This document shows, piece by piece, positions 9,081 through 17,085 of a DNA stretch of 64,000 nt. The position numbers and the translations under genes are program-made. Below the pieces are notes generated by a model. The model was not told where the DNA came from. It did not search any database and worked only from the letters and a program-made list of their open reading frames with translations. Position 1 is the first letter of the stretch. Each line of letters starts with the position of its first letter. Origin of the DNA: an uncultured Eubacteriales bacterium (GTDB taxonomy: Bacteria > Bacillota > Clostridia > Oscillospirales > Acutalibacteraceae); NCBI GenBank assembly GCA_910580045.1, contig CAJTXF010000003.1, positions 1-64,000 of the forward strand, in the 5' to 3' direction.

Positions 9081-10751
9081 ATGCCGGACTGTTTGCGGCT
9101 GAAGAAGTCCAACTGTAAAAACTGTTATAAGTGTATCCGTCACTGTCCCGTCAAGGCTATCCGTTTTTCGGGAAGCCAGGCCCACATCATCAGCGATGAG
9201 TGTATTTTGTGCGGGCAGTGCTTTGTGGTCTGTCCCCAGAACGCCAAGGAAATTGTGGACGAGACTGAGAAGGTCAAGGTTTTGATGCAGAGCGGAAACC
9301 CTGTCATCGTCAGCCTGGCCCCCTCTTTTGTGGCGAACTACCCTGGCGTGGGCATTGGCGCCGTGAGAAAGGCCCTCAAGCAAATGGGCTTCTTCGATGT
9401 GGAAGAGACCGCTCTGGGCGCCACAATGGTCAAGACCGAGTACGAGCGGATGCTGAAGGAGGATAAGCGGGATGTGGTCATCAGCTCCTGCTGTCACTCA
9501 GTCAATCTGCTGATTCAAAAACATTTCCCTGCCGCTTTGGAGTTCCTGGCGGATATTGACTCGCCGATGATGGCCCACTGCAAGGATATCAAGCGGAGGA
9601 TTCCCAATGCCAAGACCGTCTTTATCGGCCCCTGCGTGGCCAAAAAGGATGAGGCTGGCCGGTATGAGGGTATCGTAGACGCGGTGCTCACTTTTGAGGA
9701 GCTGAGCCGCTGGATGGAGTCTGCGGGAGTGAAGCTGGAAAAGGAAATGGACTCTGAGGAGTGCAGCCGGGCCCGGTTCTTCCCAACAACTGGCGGCATT
9801 CTCAAGACCATGGCCCTGGATGCTCCGGGCTATGCCTATCTTGCTCTGGACGGAGCGGAGAACTGCATCACAGCCCTGCGGGACATTCTGGATGGTAAGA
9901 TTCACAACTGTTTTATTGAGATGTCCATTTGTACAGGCAGCTGCGTGGGCGGCCCGGTTATGGAGGCCCGTTCTCCGGTACGGGATTATATGGCTGTATC
10001 CAACTTCGCGGGAGAGAGGGACTTTGAGGTAAAACAGCCTGAGCCCCGCTCTATGAAGAAAAACTTCTCTTATCTGGAAATGCAGAACCAGATGCCCAGC
10101 GAGGAAGAAATCAACACCGTGCTGCGGCAGATGGGCAAATTCAAGCCCTCTCAAGAGCTGAACTGCGGCTCCTGCGGGTACAACACCTGCCGGGAGAAGG
10201 CCATTGCCGTGTGCCAGGGCAAGGCCGAAATCAGCATGTGCCTGCCCTTCCTGAAGGACAAGGCAGAGAGCTTCTCTGACGCTATTGTCAACAATACCCC
10301 CAACGGCCTCATTGTTCTCAACGAGGATTTGGAGGTACAGCAGATCAACACCACAGCCAGAAAGATTATGAACATACGGGCTGCCTCAGACGTGCTGGGC
10401 GAGCCGGTGGTGCGCATTTTGGACCCCACTGTGTTCCTCAATGTGCTGAACACCCGGCGGGATGTCCATGACCAGCGAGTCTATCTGGCCGAGTACAAAT
10501 GCTATGTAGAGCAGTCTGTGGTCTACGACCGCGATTTGCACATTCTCATCGGCATCATGCGGGATATTACCGATGAGCAGCGGGAGCGGGAGAAGAAAGA
10601 GGATATCAGCCGGCAGACCGTGGAGGTTGCCGACAAGGTGGTTGACAAGCAGATGCGCATTGTACAGGAAATCGCGTCCCTGCTGGGTGAGACCGCCGCT
10701 GAGACCAAAATCGCGCTGACAAAGCTGAAGGAGTCGATCACCGATGAATGA
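9081..10751 (+). CDS. Sensory-type [FeFe] hydrogenase with PAS domain (HydS-like)
   Basis: A 556-residue protein. Two [4Fe-4S] ferredoxin motifs come first (Cys12/15/18/22 and Cys41/44/47/51). The hydrogenase domain keeps the four H-cluster ligands in altered motifs: SSCCH (Cys137/138), GPCVAKKDE (Cys185) and EMSICTGSCVGG (Cys284, Cys288). A four-Cys Fe-S domain begins at Cys362, a PAS domain covers about 400-500, and a helical tail follows. This order matches the putative H2/redox-sensing [FeFe] group C. The ATG at 9081 follows AAAGGAG. The frame runs further upstream but overlaps the preceding gene, so it was cut. It overlaps the SpoIIE-type phosphatase gene by 8 bases. Confidence 0.88.
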   Translation: MPDCLRLKKSNCKNCYKCIRHCPVKAIRFSGSQAHIISDECILCGQCFVVCPQNAKEIVDETEKVKVLMQSGNPVIVSLAPSFVANYPGVGIGAVRKALKQMGFFDVEETALGATMVKTEYERMLKEDKRDVVISSCCHSVNLLIQKHFPAALEFLADIDSPMMAHCKDIKRRIPNAKTVFIGPCVAKKDEAGRYEGIVDAVLTFEELSRWMESAGVKLEKEMDSEECSRARFFPTTGGILKTMALDAPGYAYLALDGAENCITALRDILDGKIHNCFIEMSICTGSCVGGPVMEARSPVRDYMAVSNFAGERDFEVKQPEPRSMKKNFSYLEMQNQMPSEEEINTVLRQMGKFKPSQELNCGSCGYNTCREKAIAVCQGKAEISMCLPFLKDKAESFSDAIVNNTPNGLIVLNEDLEVQQINTTARKIMNIRAASDVLGEPVVRILDPTVFLNVLNTRRDVHDQRVYLAEYKCYVEQSVVYDRDLHILIGIMRDITDEQREREKKEDISRQTVEVADKVVDKQMRIVQEIASLLGETAAETKIALTKLKESITDE

Positions 10752-11916
10752 TCTCTGCGCAGATATCGGATATAAGAGCATCAACCATTACGGCGAACAG
10801 CTCTGCGGCGACCATGTGGATATCGTAGAGCAGGGAGAGTCCTCCACAATTGTTGTATTGGCTGACGGCCTGGGGAGCGGCGTAAAGGCAAGCATTCTCT
10901 CCACGCTGACCTCAAAAATCATTTCTACCATGATGGCAGCCGGTCTGGCTCTGGAGGACTGTGTGGCCGCGGTGGCCGCCACACTGCCCATCTGCTCTGA
11001 GCGGCAGGTGGCCTACTCCACCTTTACCATCATCCACCTCCTGAACAATCAGGTGGCTGAGCTTATCCAGTATGACAATCCCCATGTGATTCTTCTGCGG
11101 GACGGAGCGAACTATGACTATCCCAAGACGGAGATGAACATTGGCGGCAAACAGATTTTCAAATCCACCATTCCTCTGCGGGAAAACGATGTATTCATTG
11201 CCATGAGTGACGGCTGCCCCCATGCCGGCGTGGGCATCAACTATAACTTCGGCTGGGCCATTGAAGATATCACCAGCTTTATGGAGACCATCGTGCTTGC
11301 GGGTTATACTGCCAAAACCCTCTCTACCATGCTGGTGGACGAGTGCTATAAGCTCTACGGCGGCGAGCCCCAGGATGATGTGACCTCCTGTGTGGTGCGC
11401 ATCCGAAAGCGTGAGCCCATGAATCTGTTGTTTGGCCCGCCTTCCAACCGGGATGACTGTGACCGAATGATGAGCCTGTTCTTCTCGAAAGAGGGCAAGC
11501 ATATTATCTGCGGCGGCACTACCTCTACCATTGCCTCAAAATTCCTGCGTAAGCCGCTGAAGCCAAGTCTCAATTTTGAGGGCTCAGATTTGCCGCCTAC
11601 TGCCGAGATTGAAGGCGTAGACTTGGTTACTGAGGGCGTTATCACCATTGCCCGGGTGCTGGAATACGCCAAGGACTATCTGAAAGACAACGACCGCTAT
11701 GAGGATTGGGGTATGAAGCGGGACGGCGCGGCACTTATCAGCCGTTTCCTGTTTGAGGAAGCCACGGACATCAACTTCTTTGTAGGCCGTGCCATCAACC
11801 CTGCCCACCAGAACCCGGATTTGCCGATTACGTTCAGTATAAAGATGAATTTGGCGGATGAACTGGTGGAATGCCTGAGACAAATGGGCAAGCGAGTAAA
11901 GGTGAGTTATTTCTAA
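10744..11916 (+). CDS. SpoIIE-family PP2C-type serine/threonine phosphatase
   Basis: A 390-residue protein whose N-terminal part (about 1-220) is a PP2C/SpoIIE phosphatase domain with metal-binding aspartates in VLADGLGSG, AMSDGCPHAG and GEPQDDVTS. The remaining 170 residues are a separate alpha/beta region of unknown role. The ATG lies within ATGAATGA, overlapping the end of the hydrogenase-PAS gene, so translation is probably coupled. The arrangement suggests that the sensor hydrogenase controls the phosphatase, whose target (an anti-sigma antagonist or kinase substrate) is not encoded nearby. Confidence 0.85.
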   Translation: MNDLCADIGYKSINHYGEQLCGDHVDIVEQGESSTIVVLADGLGSGVKASILSTLTSKIISTMMAAGLALEDCVAAVAATLPICSERQVAYSTFTIIHLLNNQVAELIQYDNPHVILLRDGANYDYPKTEMNIGGKQIFKSTIPLRENDVFIAMSDGCPHAGVGINYNFGWAIEDITSFMETIVLAGYTAKTLSTMLVDECYKLYGGEPQDDVTSCVVRIRKREPMNLLFGPPSNRDDCDRMMSLFFSKEGKHIICGGTTSTIASKFLRKPLKPSLNFEGSDLPPTAEIEGVDLVTEGVITIARVLEYAKDYLKDNDRYEDWGMKRDGAALISRFLFEEATDINFFVGRAINPAHQNPDLPITFSIKMNLADELVECLRQMGKRVKVSYF

Positions 11917-11947
11917 GTTCCGTTTGAAATCCACAGGGATGATGGCT

Positions 11948-12020
11948 TTTGTCCAGAAAGGACCAAATAAAAACCTAAGTGGTTTCTGTGCTGTATGGTC
12001 TTTGCTGGGCAAAAGACAGC
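11948..12020 (+). other. Three successive hairpins before the second hydrogenase gene
   Basis: TTTGTCC/GGACCAAA (11948-11967), AAACC/GGTTT (11971-11985) and GCTGT..TCTTTGC/GCAAAAGACAGC (11990-12020) lie in the 160-base gap after the phosphatase gene. No U-tract and no clear promoter are seen. They may be processing or stability structures in a continuous transcript. Confidence 0.35.
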
Positions 12021-12076
12021 TTCCCGTGATTCTCAGACAAAATGATAGCTCAAGCGATTTTTAAGGAGGGCCCAAA

Positions 12077-13519
12077 GTGAGCCAAGTGAGCCAAATTAAA
12101 AGATTCGACACAAAAGTACAGTATCTGAAATATAAAGTCCTCCGTGAGACGGCCCGAATGGCCTGGAATGACAAGTTGCTGGAAAACATGATGGACATTC
12201 CCAAAATCATCGTTCCCGGCAAAGAGCCCACCATGCGCTGCTGTGTCTACAAGGAGCGGGCCATTCTGGCTGAGCGGGTAAAGATGGCCATGGGCGGCCA
12301 TGCGGATAACCCCAACATCATTGAGGTCATTGATATAGCCTGCGACGAGTGTCCTGCGGCGGGCTATGAGGTCACGGATTCCTGCCGTGGCTGCCTGGCC
12401 CACCGCTGTGAGGATGTCTGCCGCCGGGGGGCTATCTCCTTTGACCACAACCATGTGGCCCATATCGACAAGACTAAATGCGTGGAATGCGGCCAGTGCG
12501 CGAAGGTTTGTCCTTATTCCGCTATTGTGGACCGCAAGCGCCCCTGCCAGGTGGCCTGCAAAGTAAAGGCCATCTCTATCACGGAGGATAATGCCGCAGC
12601 CATTGATGACGAGAAGTGCATTCAGTGCGGCGCCTGCGTCTATCAATGCCCCTTTGGCGCAATCACGGACAAATCTTTTATGCTCAACGTGATTGATATG
12701 CTGAAAAAGAGCGAGGGCAATACCAAGTATAAGGTCTATGCAGTGGTAGCGCCTTCTATCTCCAGTCAGTTTGTCTATGCCAACTTGGGCCAGGTGATTA
12801 CCGGCCTGAAAGAACTGGGATTCTTTACTGTGATTGAGGCTGCTCTGGGCGCTGACATGGTGGCCATGGAGGAGTCTCAGGAGTTGGCGGAGAAGGGCTT
12901 CCTGACCAGTTCCTGCTGCCCGGCTTTTGTCAGCTATATCAAGTCCGCCTTCCCGGAACTGGCGGAGAATATCTCCCATAACCTGTCGCCCATGGCGCGG
13001 CTTGCCAAATACTTAAAGGAAACTGACCCCACAGGCAAGGTAGTCTTCATTGGGCCTTGTACCGCGAAAAAGGCAGAGGCCCGCTTGGAGCGGGTTCGCC
13101 CGTTGATTGACGCGGTGCTCACTTTTGAAGAGCTGCAGGCCTTGTACGACAGCCGGGATATGGATATCACCAAGCTGCCCGAGGATGTGCTGGACAATGC
13201 CTCTTACTATGGGCGCATCTTTGCCCGCTCGGGAGGTGTGTCTGACGCTGTGGCACAGGCCATGAAGGAGCAGGGCATTGAGTTCGACTTGAAAGCGGTT
13301 CCCTGCGACGGGATTGAGGCCTGCCGGATGGCCCTGCTGAAGAAGTCCAAAAACGCGTTGGCCGGCAACTTCATTGAGGGTATGGCCTGCGTAGGCGGCT
13401 GTATCGGCGGAGCCGGCTGTCTGACCCATGGAGAGAAGAACAAGGCCGAGGTGGACAAGTACGGAAAAGAGGCCATGGAAAAGACCATCAACGATGCTGT
13501 GTCTATTCTCAATATGTAA
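12077..13519 (+). CDS. Monomeric [FeFe] hydrogenase, catalytic type (group B-like)
   Basis: A 480-residue enzyme expected to reduce protons or oxidise H2 in the cytoplasm. The N-terminal third is Cys-rich: DSCRGCLAHRCEDVC, then ferredoxin motifs KCVECGQCAKVCP and KCIQCGACVYQCP. H-cluster motifs are TSCCPAF (Cys280/281), GPCTAKKAE (Cys328) and EGMACVGGCIGGAG (Cys438, Cys442), nearer to active enzymes than the upstream sensor. The P-type L3 (MACPGGC) of the bifurcating group A enzymes is replaced by MACVGGC, which suits group B. The GTG start follows AAGGAGGG. It ends at a strong terminator. Confidence 0.92.
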   Translation: MSQVSQIKRFDTKVQYLKYKVLRETARMAWNDKLLENMMDIPKIIVPGKEPTMRCCVYKERAILAERVKMAMGGHADNPNIIEVIDIACDECPAAGYEVTDSCRGCLAHRCEDVCRRGAISFDHNHVAHIDKTKCVECGQCAKVCPYSAIVDRKRPCQVACKVKAISITEDNAAAIDDEKCIQCGACVYQCPFGAITDKSFMLNVIDMLKKSEGNTKYKVYAVVAPSISSQFVYANLGQVITGLKELGFFTVIEAALGADMVAMEESQELAEKGFLTSSCCPAFVSYIKSAFPELAENISHNLSPMARLAKYLKETDPTGKVVFIGPCTAKKAEARLERVRPLIDAVLTFEELQALYDSRDMDITKLPEDVLDNASYYGRIFARSGGVSDAVAQAMKEQGIEFDLKAVPCDGIEACRMALLKKSKNALAGNFIEGMACVGGCIGGAGCLTHGEKNKAEVDKYGKEAMEKTINDAVSILNM

Positions 13520-13534
13520 CTTACAGGTAAAATG

Positions 13535-13586
13535 AAAGGGCAAAGGCGGCTGTCTGGTACTCCAGACAACCGCCTTGCTCTTTTTA
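13535..13586 (+). terminator. Terminator after the second hydrogenase gene
   Basis: A long stem (AAAGGGCAAAGGCGG..TGTCTGG with CCAGACA..CCGCCTTGCTCTTT) with a 3-4 nt loop is followed by TTTTT. Confidence 0.88.
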
Positions 13587-13658
13587 TGTAGAGAAGAGGA
13601 AAAATCCCAGCTACCGCGTGCGCAGCAGCCGGGAGAAGGCTCGGGTCAAGCTGTTTTT

Positions 13659-14063
13659 TTAGCTGAGTTCCTGTCTGCGCGTCTTTACAATTTCCTCCAG
13701 CTGGTCCAAAATGGAAGGGGTAGTCACATCCTCTACCAAAGCTGAAACTACATTGGGCACAGAGTTCTGAGAAAAAACTGTACTGTTTTTAATCTGCATC
13801 ACCGCATAGTGGTCGGAGGATATGCAGGGTGTAAAGGTACGGGCATAGTTTTTGGTGCTCTGGACAAAACCAGCGACCTCAATGGCCCTTTTGTCCAGCA
13901 TGGAGTTCAAGAGGATATGAATGGAAGAGGATTTCCAAGAGCGTTCTGGGGTCAGCTCAATAATCTCTGACCTGGAGAGGGGATGTCCCTCCTTCCACAT
14001 GAGCTCCATGATTTCGTTCTCTGATTTCGTCAGTTTGAAGTACTGAGGATTGCTTTCTTTCAT
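13659..14063 (-). CDS. BlaI/MecI/CopY-family transcriptional repressor
   Basis: A 134-residue regulator with an N-terminal winged helix (about 8-75) of the penicillinase-repressor type: KLTKSENEIMELMWKEGHPLSRSEI followed by the recognition-helix region SWKSSSIHILLNSML. The C-terminal half differs from canonical BlaI, and no BlaR1-type sensor protease or beta-lactamase gene is adjacent, so the signal and target are unknown. GGGGAGG lies 13 bases before the ATG, which is long. Its promoter carries repeats that could be an autoregulatory operator. Confidence 0.8.
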   Translation of the reverse strand: MKESNPQYFKLTKSENEIMELMWKEGHPLSRSEIIELTPERSWKSSSIHILLNSMLDKRAIEVAGFVQSTKNYARTFTPCISSDHYAVMQIKNSTVFSQNSVPNVVSALVEDVTTPSILDQLEEIVKTRRQELS

Positions 14064-14100
14064 GGTGCCAATCTACCTCCCCACAACAATAATATAGTGG

Positions 14101-14118
14101 ACTCTACAACTTACTCTA
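14101..14118 (-). promoter_or_regulatory. Direct repeat downstream of the BlaI-type promoter
   Basis: TAGAGT occurs twice on the minus strand (14118-14113 and 14106-14101), 12 bases apart, in the early transcribed region. It is a candidate operator for autoregulation; no published consensus was matched. Confidence 0.3.
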
Positions 14119-14147
14119 ATAATATATGCGTTTGACACAAAAGTCAA
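14119..14147 (-). promoter_or_regulatory. Sigma-A promoter of the BlaI-type gene with overlapping inverted repeat
   Basis: On the minus strand TTGACT (14147-14142), 17 bases, TATTAT (14124-14119). The -35 region overlaps the inverted repeat TTGAC-N6-GTCAA (14132-14147), which could be a repressor site. Confidence 0.65.
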
Positions 14148-14209
14148 TTCACTTTGAGAATTATAACCGAGTTTTTGAAAGTTTTTTTCTAAGAAAATGA
14201 AGATTCTTT

Positions 14210-14890
14210 TTAATTTGACAGATTTACCTCTATTTTTCTATGTATTTGCATACTGCCTGGTGTTACCAGACAGTTAACTGCTTCAATCCGTACGCCCTTT
14301 CGGGATGCCTCTGCAAGAGCCTGCGCAAACTCCGGGTCTGTAGCTGCGTTCGGGGTAAAGAGGCAGATTCCTTCCATTTGGATGACGAACAGGATGCAGG
14401 CCTTGTACCCTTTATCCATACAAGCGCATAATTCCCGCAGATGTTTCGCGCCTCTGGCAGTGGGCGCGTCTGGGAACAGGGCAATGCCATCCCGCTCTAA
14501 AGTAACGCCTTTCACCTCCACAAACCAGCGCTCGTCCGGAGTCTCCACATAAAAATCAAAGCGGGAGCCGCCGAAGCGAGTCTCAGGACGCAGCAGGCTG
14601 AGGTTGGGGAAAAGGGTGGGCAAATACTCCGCCGCTGTCCGGTTTGGAGCCTGACTATCCATGTTGATTAGGAGTTCTCCCTTCTCCACAGCAATAAGGT
14701 CAAACTTTGTTTTTCGGTTTAGGTTGAAACTTTCTTCCAGATATACCACCGCACCGTCTATAAGCAGTTCTTTACAGCGGCCGGTGTTCTTTACATGGCA
14801 AATCTGCATTCCCTCCGCAGTATCCACATAGGCGATAAACCGGTTGGGCCTTTGCCGGAACACGCCGGGAATGACTTTCCCATACTGCAT
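14210..14890 (-). CDS. sfsA: SfsA family protein (sugar fermentation stimulation protein homologue)
   Basis: A 226-residue protein of full family length. It has the OB-like N-terminal part (RPNRFIAYVDT, HVKNTGRCKELL) and the nuclease-like core with FYVETPDERWFVEVKGVTL and FPDAPTARGAKHLREL. The acidic residues and Lys in EVKG resemble restriction-endonuclease-fold active sites. SfsA proteins bind DNA and are reported as nucleases; the cellular role is poorly defined. It is divergent from the beta-xylosidase-like gene, with 105 bases between the starts. A GGTGATAA weak ribosome-binding site precedes the ATG. Confidence 0.92.
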   Translation of the reverse strand: MQYGKVIPGVFRQRPNRFIAYVDTAEGMQICHVKNTGRCKELLIDGAVVYLEESFNLNRKTKFDLIAVEKGELLINMDSQAPNRTAAEYLPTLFPNLSLLRPETRFGGSRFDFYVETPDERWFVEVKGVTLERDGIALFPDAPTARGAKHLRELCACMDKGYKACILFVIQMEGICLFTPNAATDPEFAQALAEASRKGVRIEAVNCLVTPGSMQIHRKIEVNLSN

Positions 14891-14921
14891 AAATTATCAC
14901 CACGCTTTTTAGATTTGGGAC

Positions 14922-14950
14922 TTGTAAACTTTAGAATTATAGGGTATGAT
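14922..14950 (+). promoter_or_regulatory. Sigma-A promoter of the GH120-like gene
   Basis: TTGTAA (14922-14927), 17 bases, TATGAT (14945-14950), about 45 bases upstream of the ATG at 14996. Confidence 0.65.
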
Positions 14951-14995
14951 ATCTTATGTATAGCAGTTCTTACCAAATCGAAAGGAGTATATCCT

Positions 14996-17029
14996 ATGCA
15001 AATTTATGTTTCCGCACAGGCCAAACCAGGTGGAGACGGCTCAAAACAGGCCCCTTTTCAGACCATCTCCCAGGCAGCCAAAATTGCCCGCGCTGGCGAT
15101 GAAGTGCTGGTAGCTCCTGGTATCTATCGGGAAAGGGTGGACCCGCTGAACGGTGGGGAGAGCGATGAGAAACGTATAGTCTACCGCTCTGAAGAGAAGC
15201 TGGGGGCAGTGATTACTGGCGCAGAGCCAGTAAAACATTGGCAGCCGCATAGTGAAAACATATGGATTGCCCGTATCTCCAATGGCATTTTCGGCGAGCG
15301 GAACCCCTTTACCGCGTTAGTCAGCGGAGATTGGTTTGTCGCCACTATGGTTGCCCATACCGGCGATGTCTACCTGAATGGCAAGTCCATGTATGAGGTA
15401 ACAGAGCTGGAACAGGTCGAGCATCCCCAGCGCTCAGAAGCCTCCTGGGATTCAGACTTTTCACTCTATACCTGGTATACCGAGCAGGATGAGGCAAGCA
15501 ATGAGACCGTACTCTATGCCAATTTCCAGGGAAAGGACCCTAACCAAGAGAATGTAGAAATCAGTGTGCGCCCCAGCTGCTTTTACCCCAGCAGGGAGGG
15601 AGTAAACTATATCACACTCTCCGGATTCACTGTCTGTATGGCTGCCACGCAATGGGCGCCGCCCACAGCCTACCAAGAAGGCATGATTGGGCCGCACTGG
15701 TCTAAGGGCTGGATTATCGAAGACTGTGACATCTATGAATCCAAATGCTCTGGTATCTCTTTGGGCAAGTACCTCCAGCCGGAAAATGACAACAAATGGC
15801 TCCACAAAAAGTATAAGGACGGCACTCAGACCGAGAGAGAGTGCATCTGCCAGGCCCAGCGGGAGGGCTGGAGCAAGGAGCGCATCGGCTCTCATATTGT
15901 GCGGCGGTGTGATATCCACGACTGCGGCCAGACTGGTATCGTTGGGCATTTGGGCGGGGTGTTCTCAATCATTGAGGACAATCACATCCACCATATCAAC
16001 AATAAGCAGAACCTGGCCGGGGCGGAGATTGGCGGCATTAAGATGCACGCGGCCATTGATGTTATTGTCCGCCGGAACCACTTCCACCACTGTACACGCG
16101 GCCTGTGGCTGGACTGGCAGGCTCAGGGAACCCGGGTCACTCAGAACCTTTTCCATCACAATACCCTGCCCAATCTGCCGGAGGAGGAAAAGGCGGAGAC
16201 AGGACCTGCGCTGATGATGGGCATAGGGGAGGACATTTTTGTGGAGGTCTCCCATGGCCCCACCCTGATTGACAACAACCTGCTCCTGTCAGCACGCTCT
16301 TTGAAGCTGCCCACCCAGGGTGTGGCACTGGTCCACAACCTGATTGCCGGCGGGCTGGTGTCTGTCAGTATTGGCACGGACAACGGTGCGAAAACCCTGT
16401 CATCTCCCCGCTACACGCCGTATCATGTCCCGCATCAGACAGAGGTGGCGGGCTTTATGACCTTCCTTCATGGAGATATGCGGTTTTATAACAATATTTT
16501 TGTTCAGCAGCCTATCCATCCCCTGCTGAGGGCAGGAATGGAGAACATGGAGCCTAACTGCTGGGATGACGGCAATGTGCTCTGCGGCACGTTCCCTTAT
16601 AACGGCTATCCAACCTTTGAGGAATGGGATAAAGAGTTCGAGGGGTACTGCGGTATGGGCTCTGCTCCCAGCGACAGGTACTACATGCACCTGCCTGTAT
16701 GGGCTGAGGGTAATGTGTACTTTAATGGCGCGAAACCCTGGGACAAAGAGAAGAACGCTGTCCAGGTCACGGATGCAGAGGTCTCTCTTTCCATTCGGCA
16801 GGAAAACGGCACTTATATACTGGAGACAGACCTCTATGAGCATATGCCAAAGGGCAAAAGGCCTTTCATCTCCACAGAGACCCTGGGTATGGCCTTTGAG
16901 CCGGAGCAGAAATTTGAAGAACCGGACGGCACGCCCATTGTGTTTGGGACAGACTATTTTGGCGAGCATCGGGGGATAGAGCCCATGCCCGGCCCCTTTG
17001 AGATTGGAAAGGCACATATTGTGCTCTAA
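14996..17029 (+). CDS. GH120-like beta-xylosidase (right-handed beta-helix)
   Basis: A 677-residue cytoplasmic protein without signal peptide. It opens like DUF1565/GH120 proteins (FQTISQAAKIARAGDEVLV, then YRERVDPLNGG). Conserved blocks include TQWAPPTAYQEGMIGPHWSK, GQTGIVGHLGGVFS, MHAAIDV and RGLWLDWQAQGTRV. By family knowledge the catalytic pair would be Asp373 (LDW) and Glu417 (VEVSHGP), as in Thermoanaerobacterium XylC. Relative to that enzyme as remembered, about 21 extra residues lie between the two. The likely substrate is short xylo-oligosaccharides; no transporter is adjacent. The ATG at 14996 follows AAAGGAG; the longer frame overlaps sfsA and was cut. Confidence 0.82.
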   Translation: MQIYVSAQAKPGGDGSKQAPFQTISQAAKIARAGDEVLVAPGIYRERVDPLNGGESDEKRIVYRSEEKLGAVITGAEPVKHWQPHSENIWIARISNGIFGERNPFTALVSGDWFVATMVAHTGDVYLNGKSMYEVTELEQVEHPQRSEASWDSDFSLYTWYTEQDEASNETVLYANFQGKDPNQENVEISVRPSCFYPSREGVNYITLSGFTVCMAATQWAPPTAYQEGMIGPHWSKGWIIEDCDIYESKCSGISLGKYLQPENDNKWLHKKYKDGTQTERECICQAQREGWSKERIGSHIVRRCDIHDCGQTGIVGHLGGVFSIIEDNHIHHINNKQNLAGAEIGGIKMHAAIDVIVRRNHFHHCTRGLWLDWQAQGTRVTQNLFHHNTLPNLPEEEKAETGPALMMGIGEDIFVEVSHGPTLIDNNLLLSARSLKLPTQGVALVHNLIAGGLVSVSIGTDNGAKTLSSPRYTPYHVPHQTEVAGFMTFLHGDMRFYNNIFVQQPIHPLLRAGMENMEPNCWDDGNVLCGTFPYNGYPTFEEWDKEFEGYCGMGSAPSDRYYMHLPVWAEGNVYFNGAKPWDKEKNAVQVTDAEVSLSIRQENGTYILETDLYEHMPKGKRPFISTETLGMAFEPEQKFEEPDGTPIVFGTDYFGEHRGIEPMPGPFEIGKAHIVL

Positions 17030-17040
17030 GTGCATTTTCA

Positions 17041-17074
17041 AGAGGAAGCAGACCTTATCAGGTCTGCTTCCTCT
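17041..17074 (+). terminator. Perfect 14-bp bidirectional hairpin between convergent genes
   Basis: AGAGGAAGCAGACC, TTATCA, GGTCTGCTTCCTCT: a perfect stem between the GH120-like gene and the stop of convergent comM. The U-tract is weak on both sides (GCGTTTCC on the plus strand). Confidence 0.7.
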
Positions 17075-17085
17075 GCGTTTCCGGC

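Noticed and set aside
14795..14995. Upstream extension of the GH120-like frame
   Set aside because: Runs antisense through sfsA and crosses the promoter at 14922; the family opening begins at 14996.
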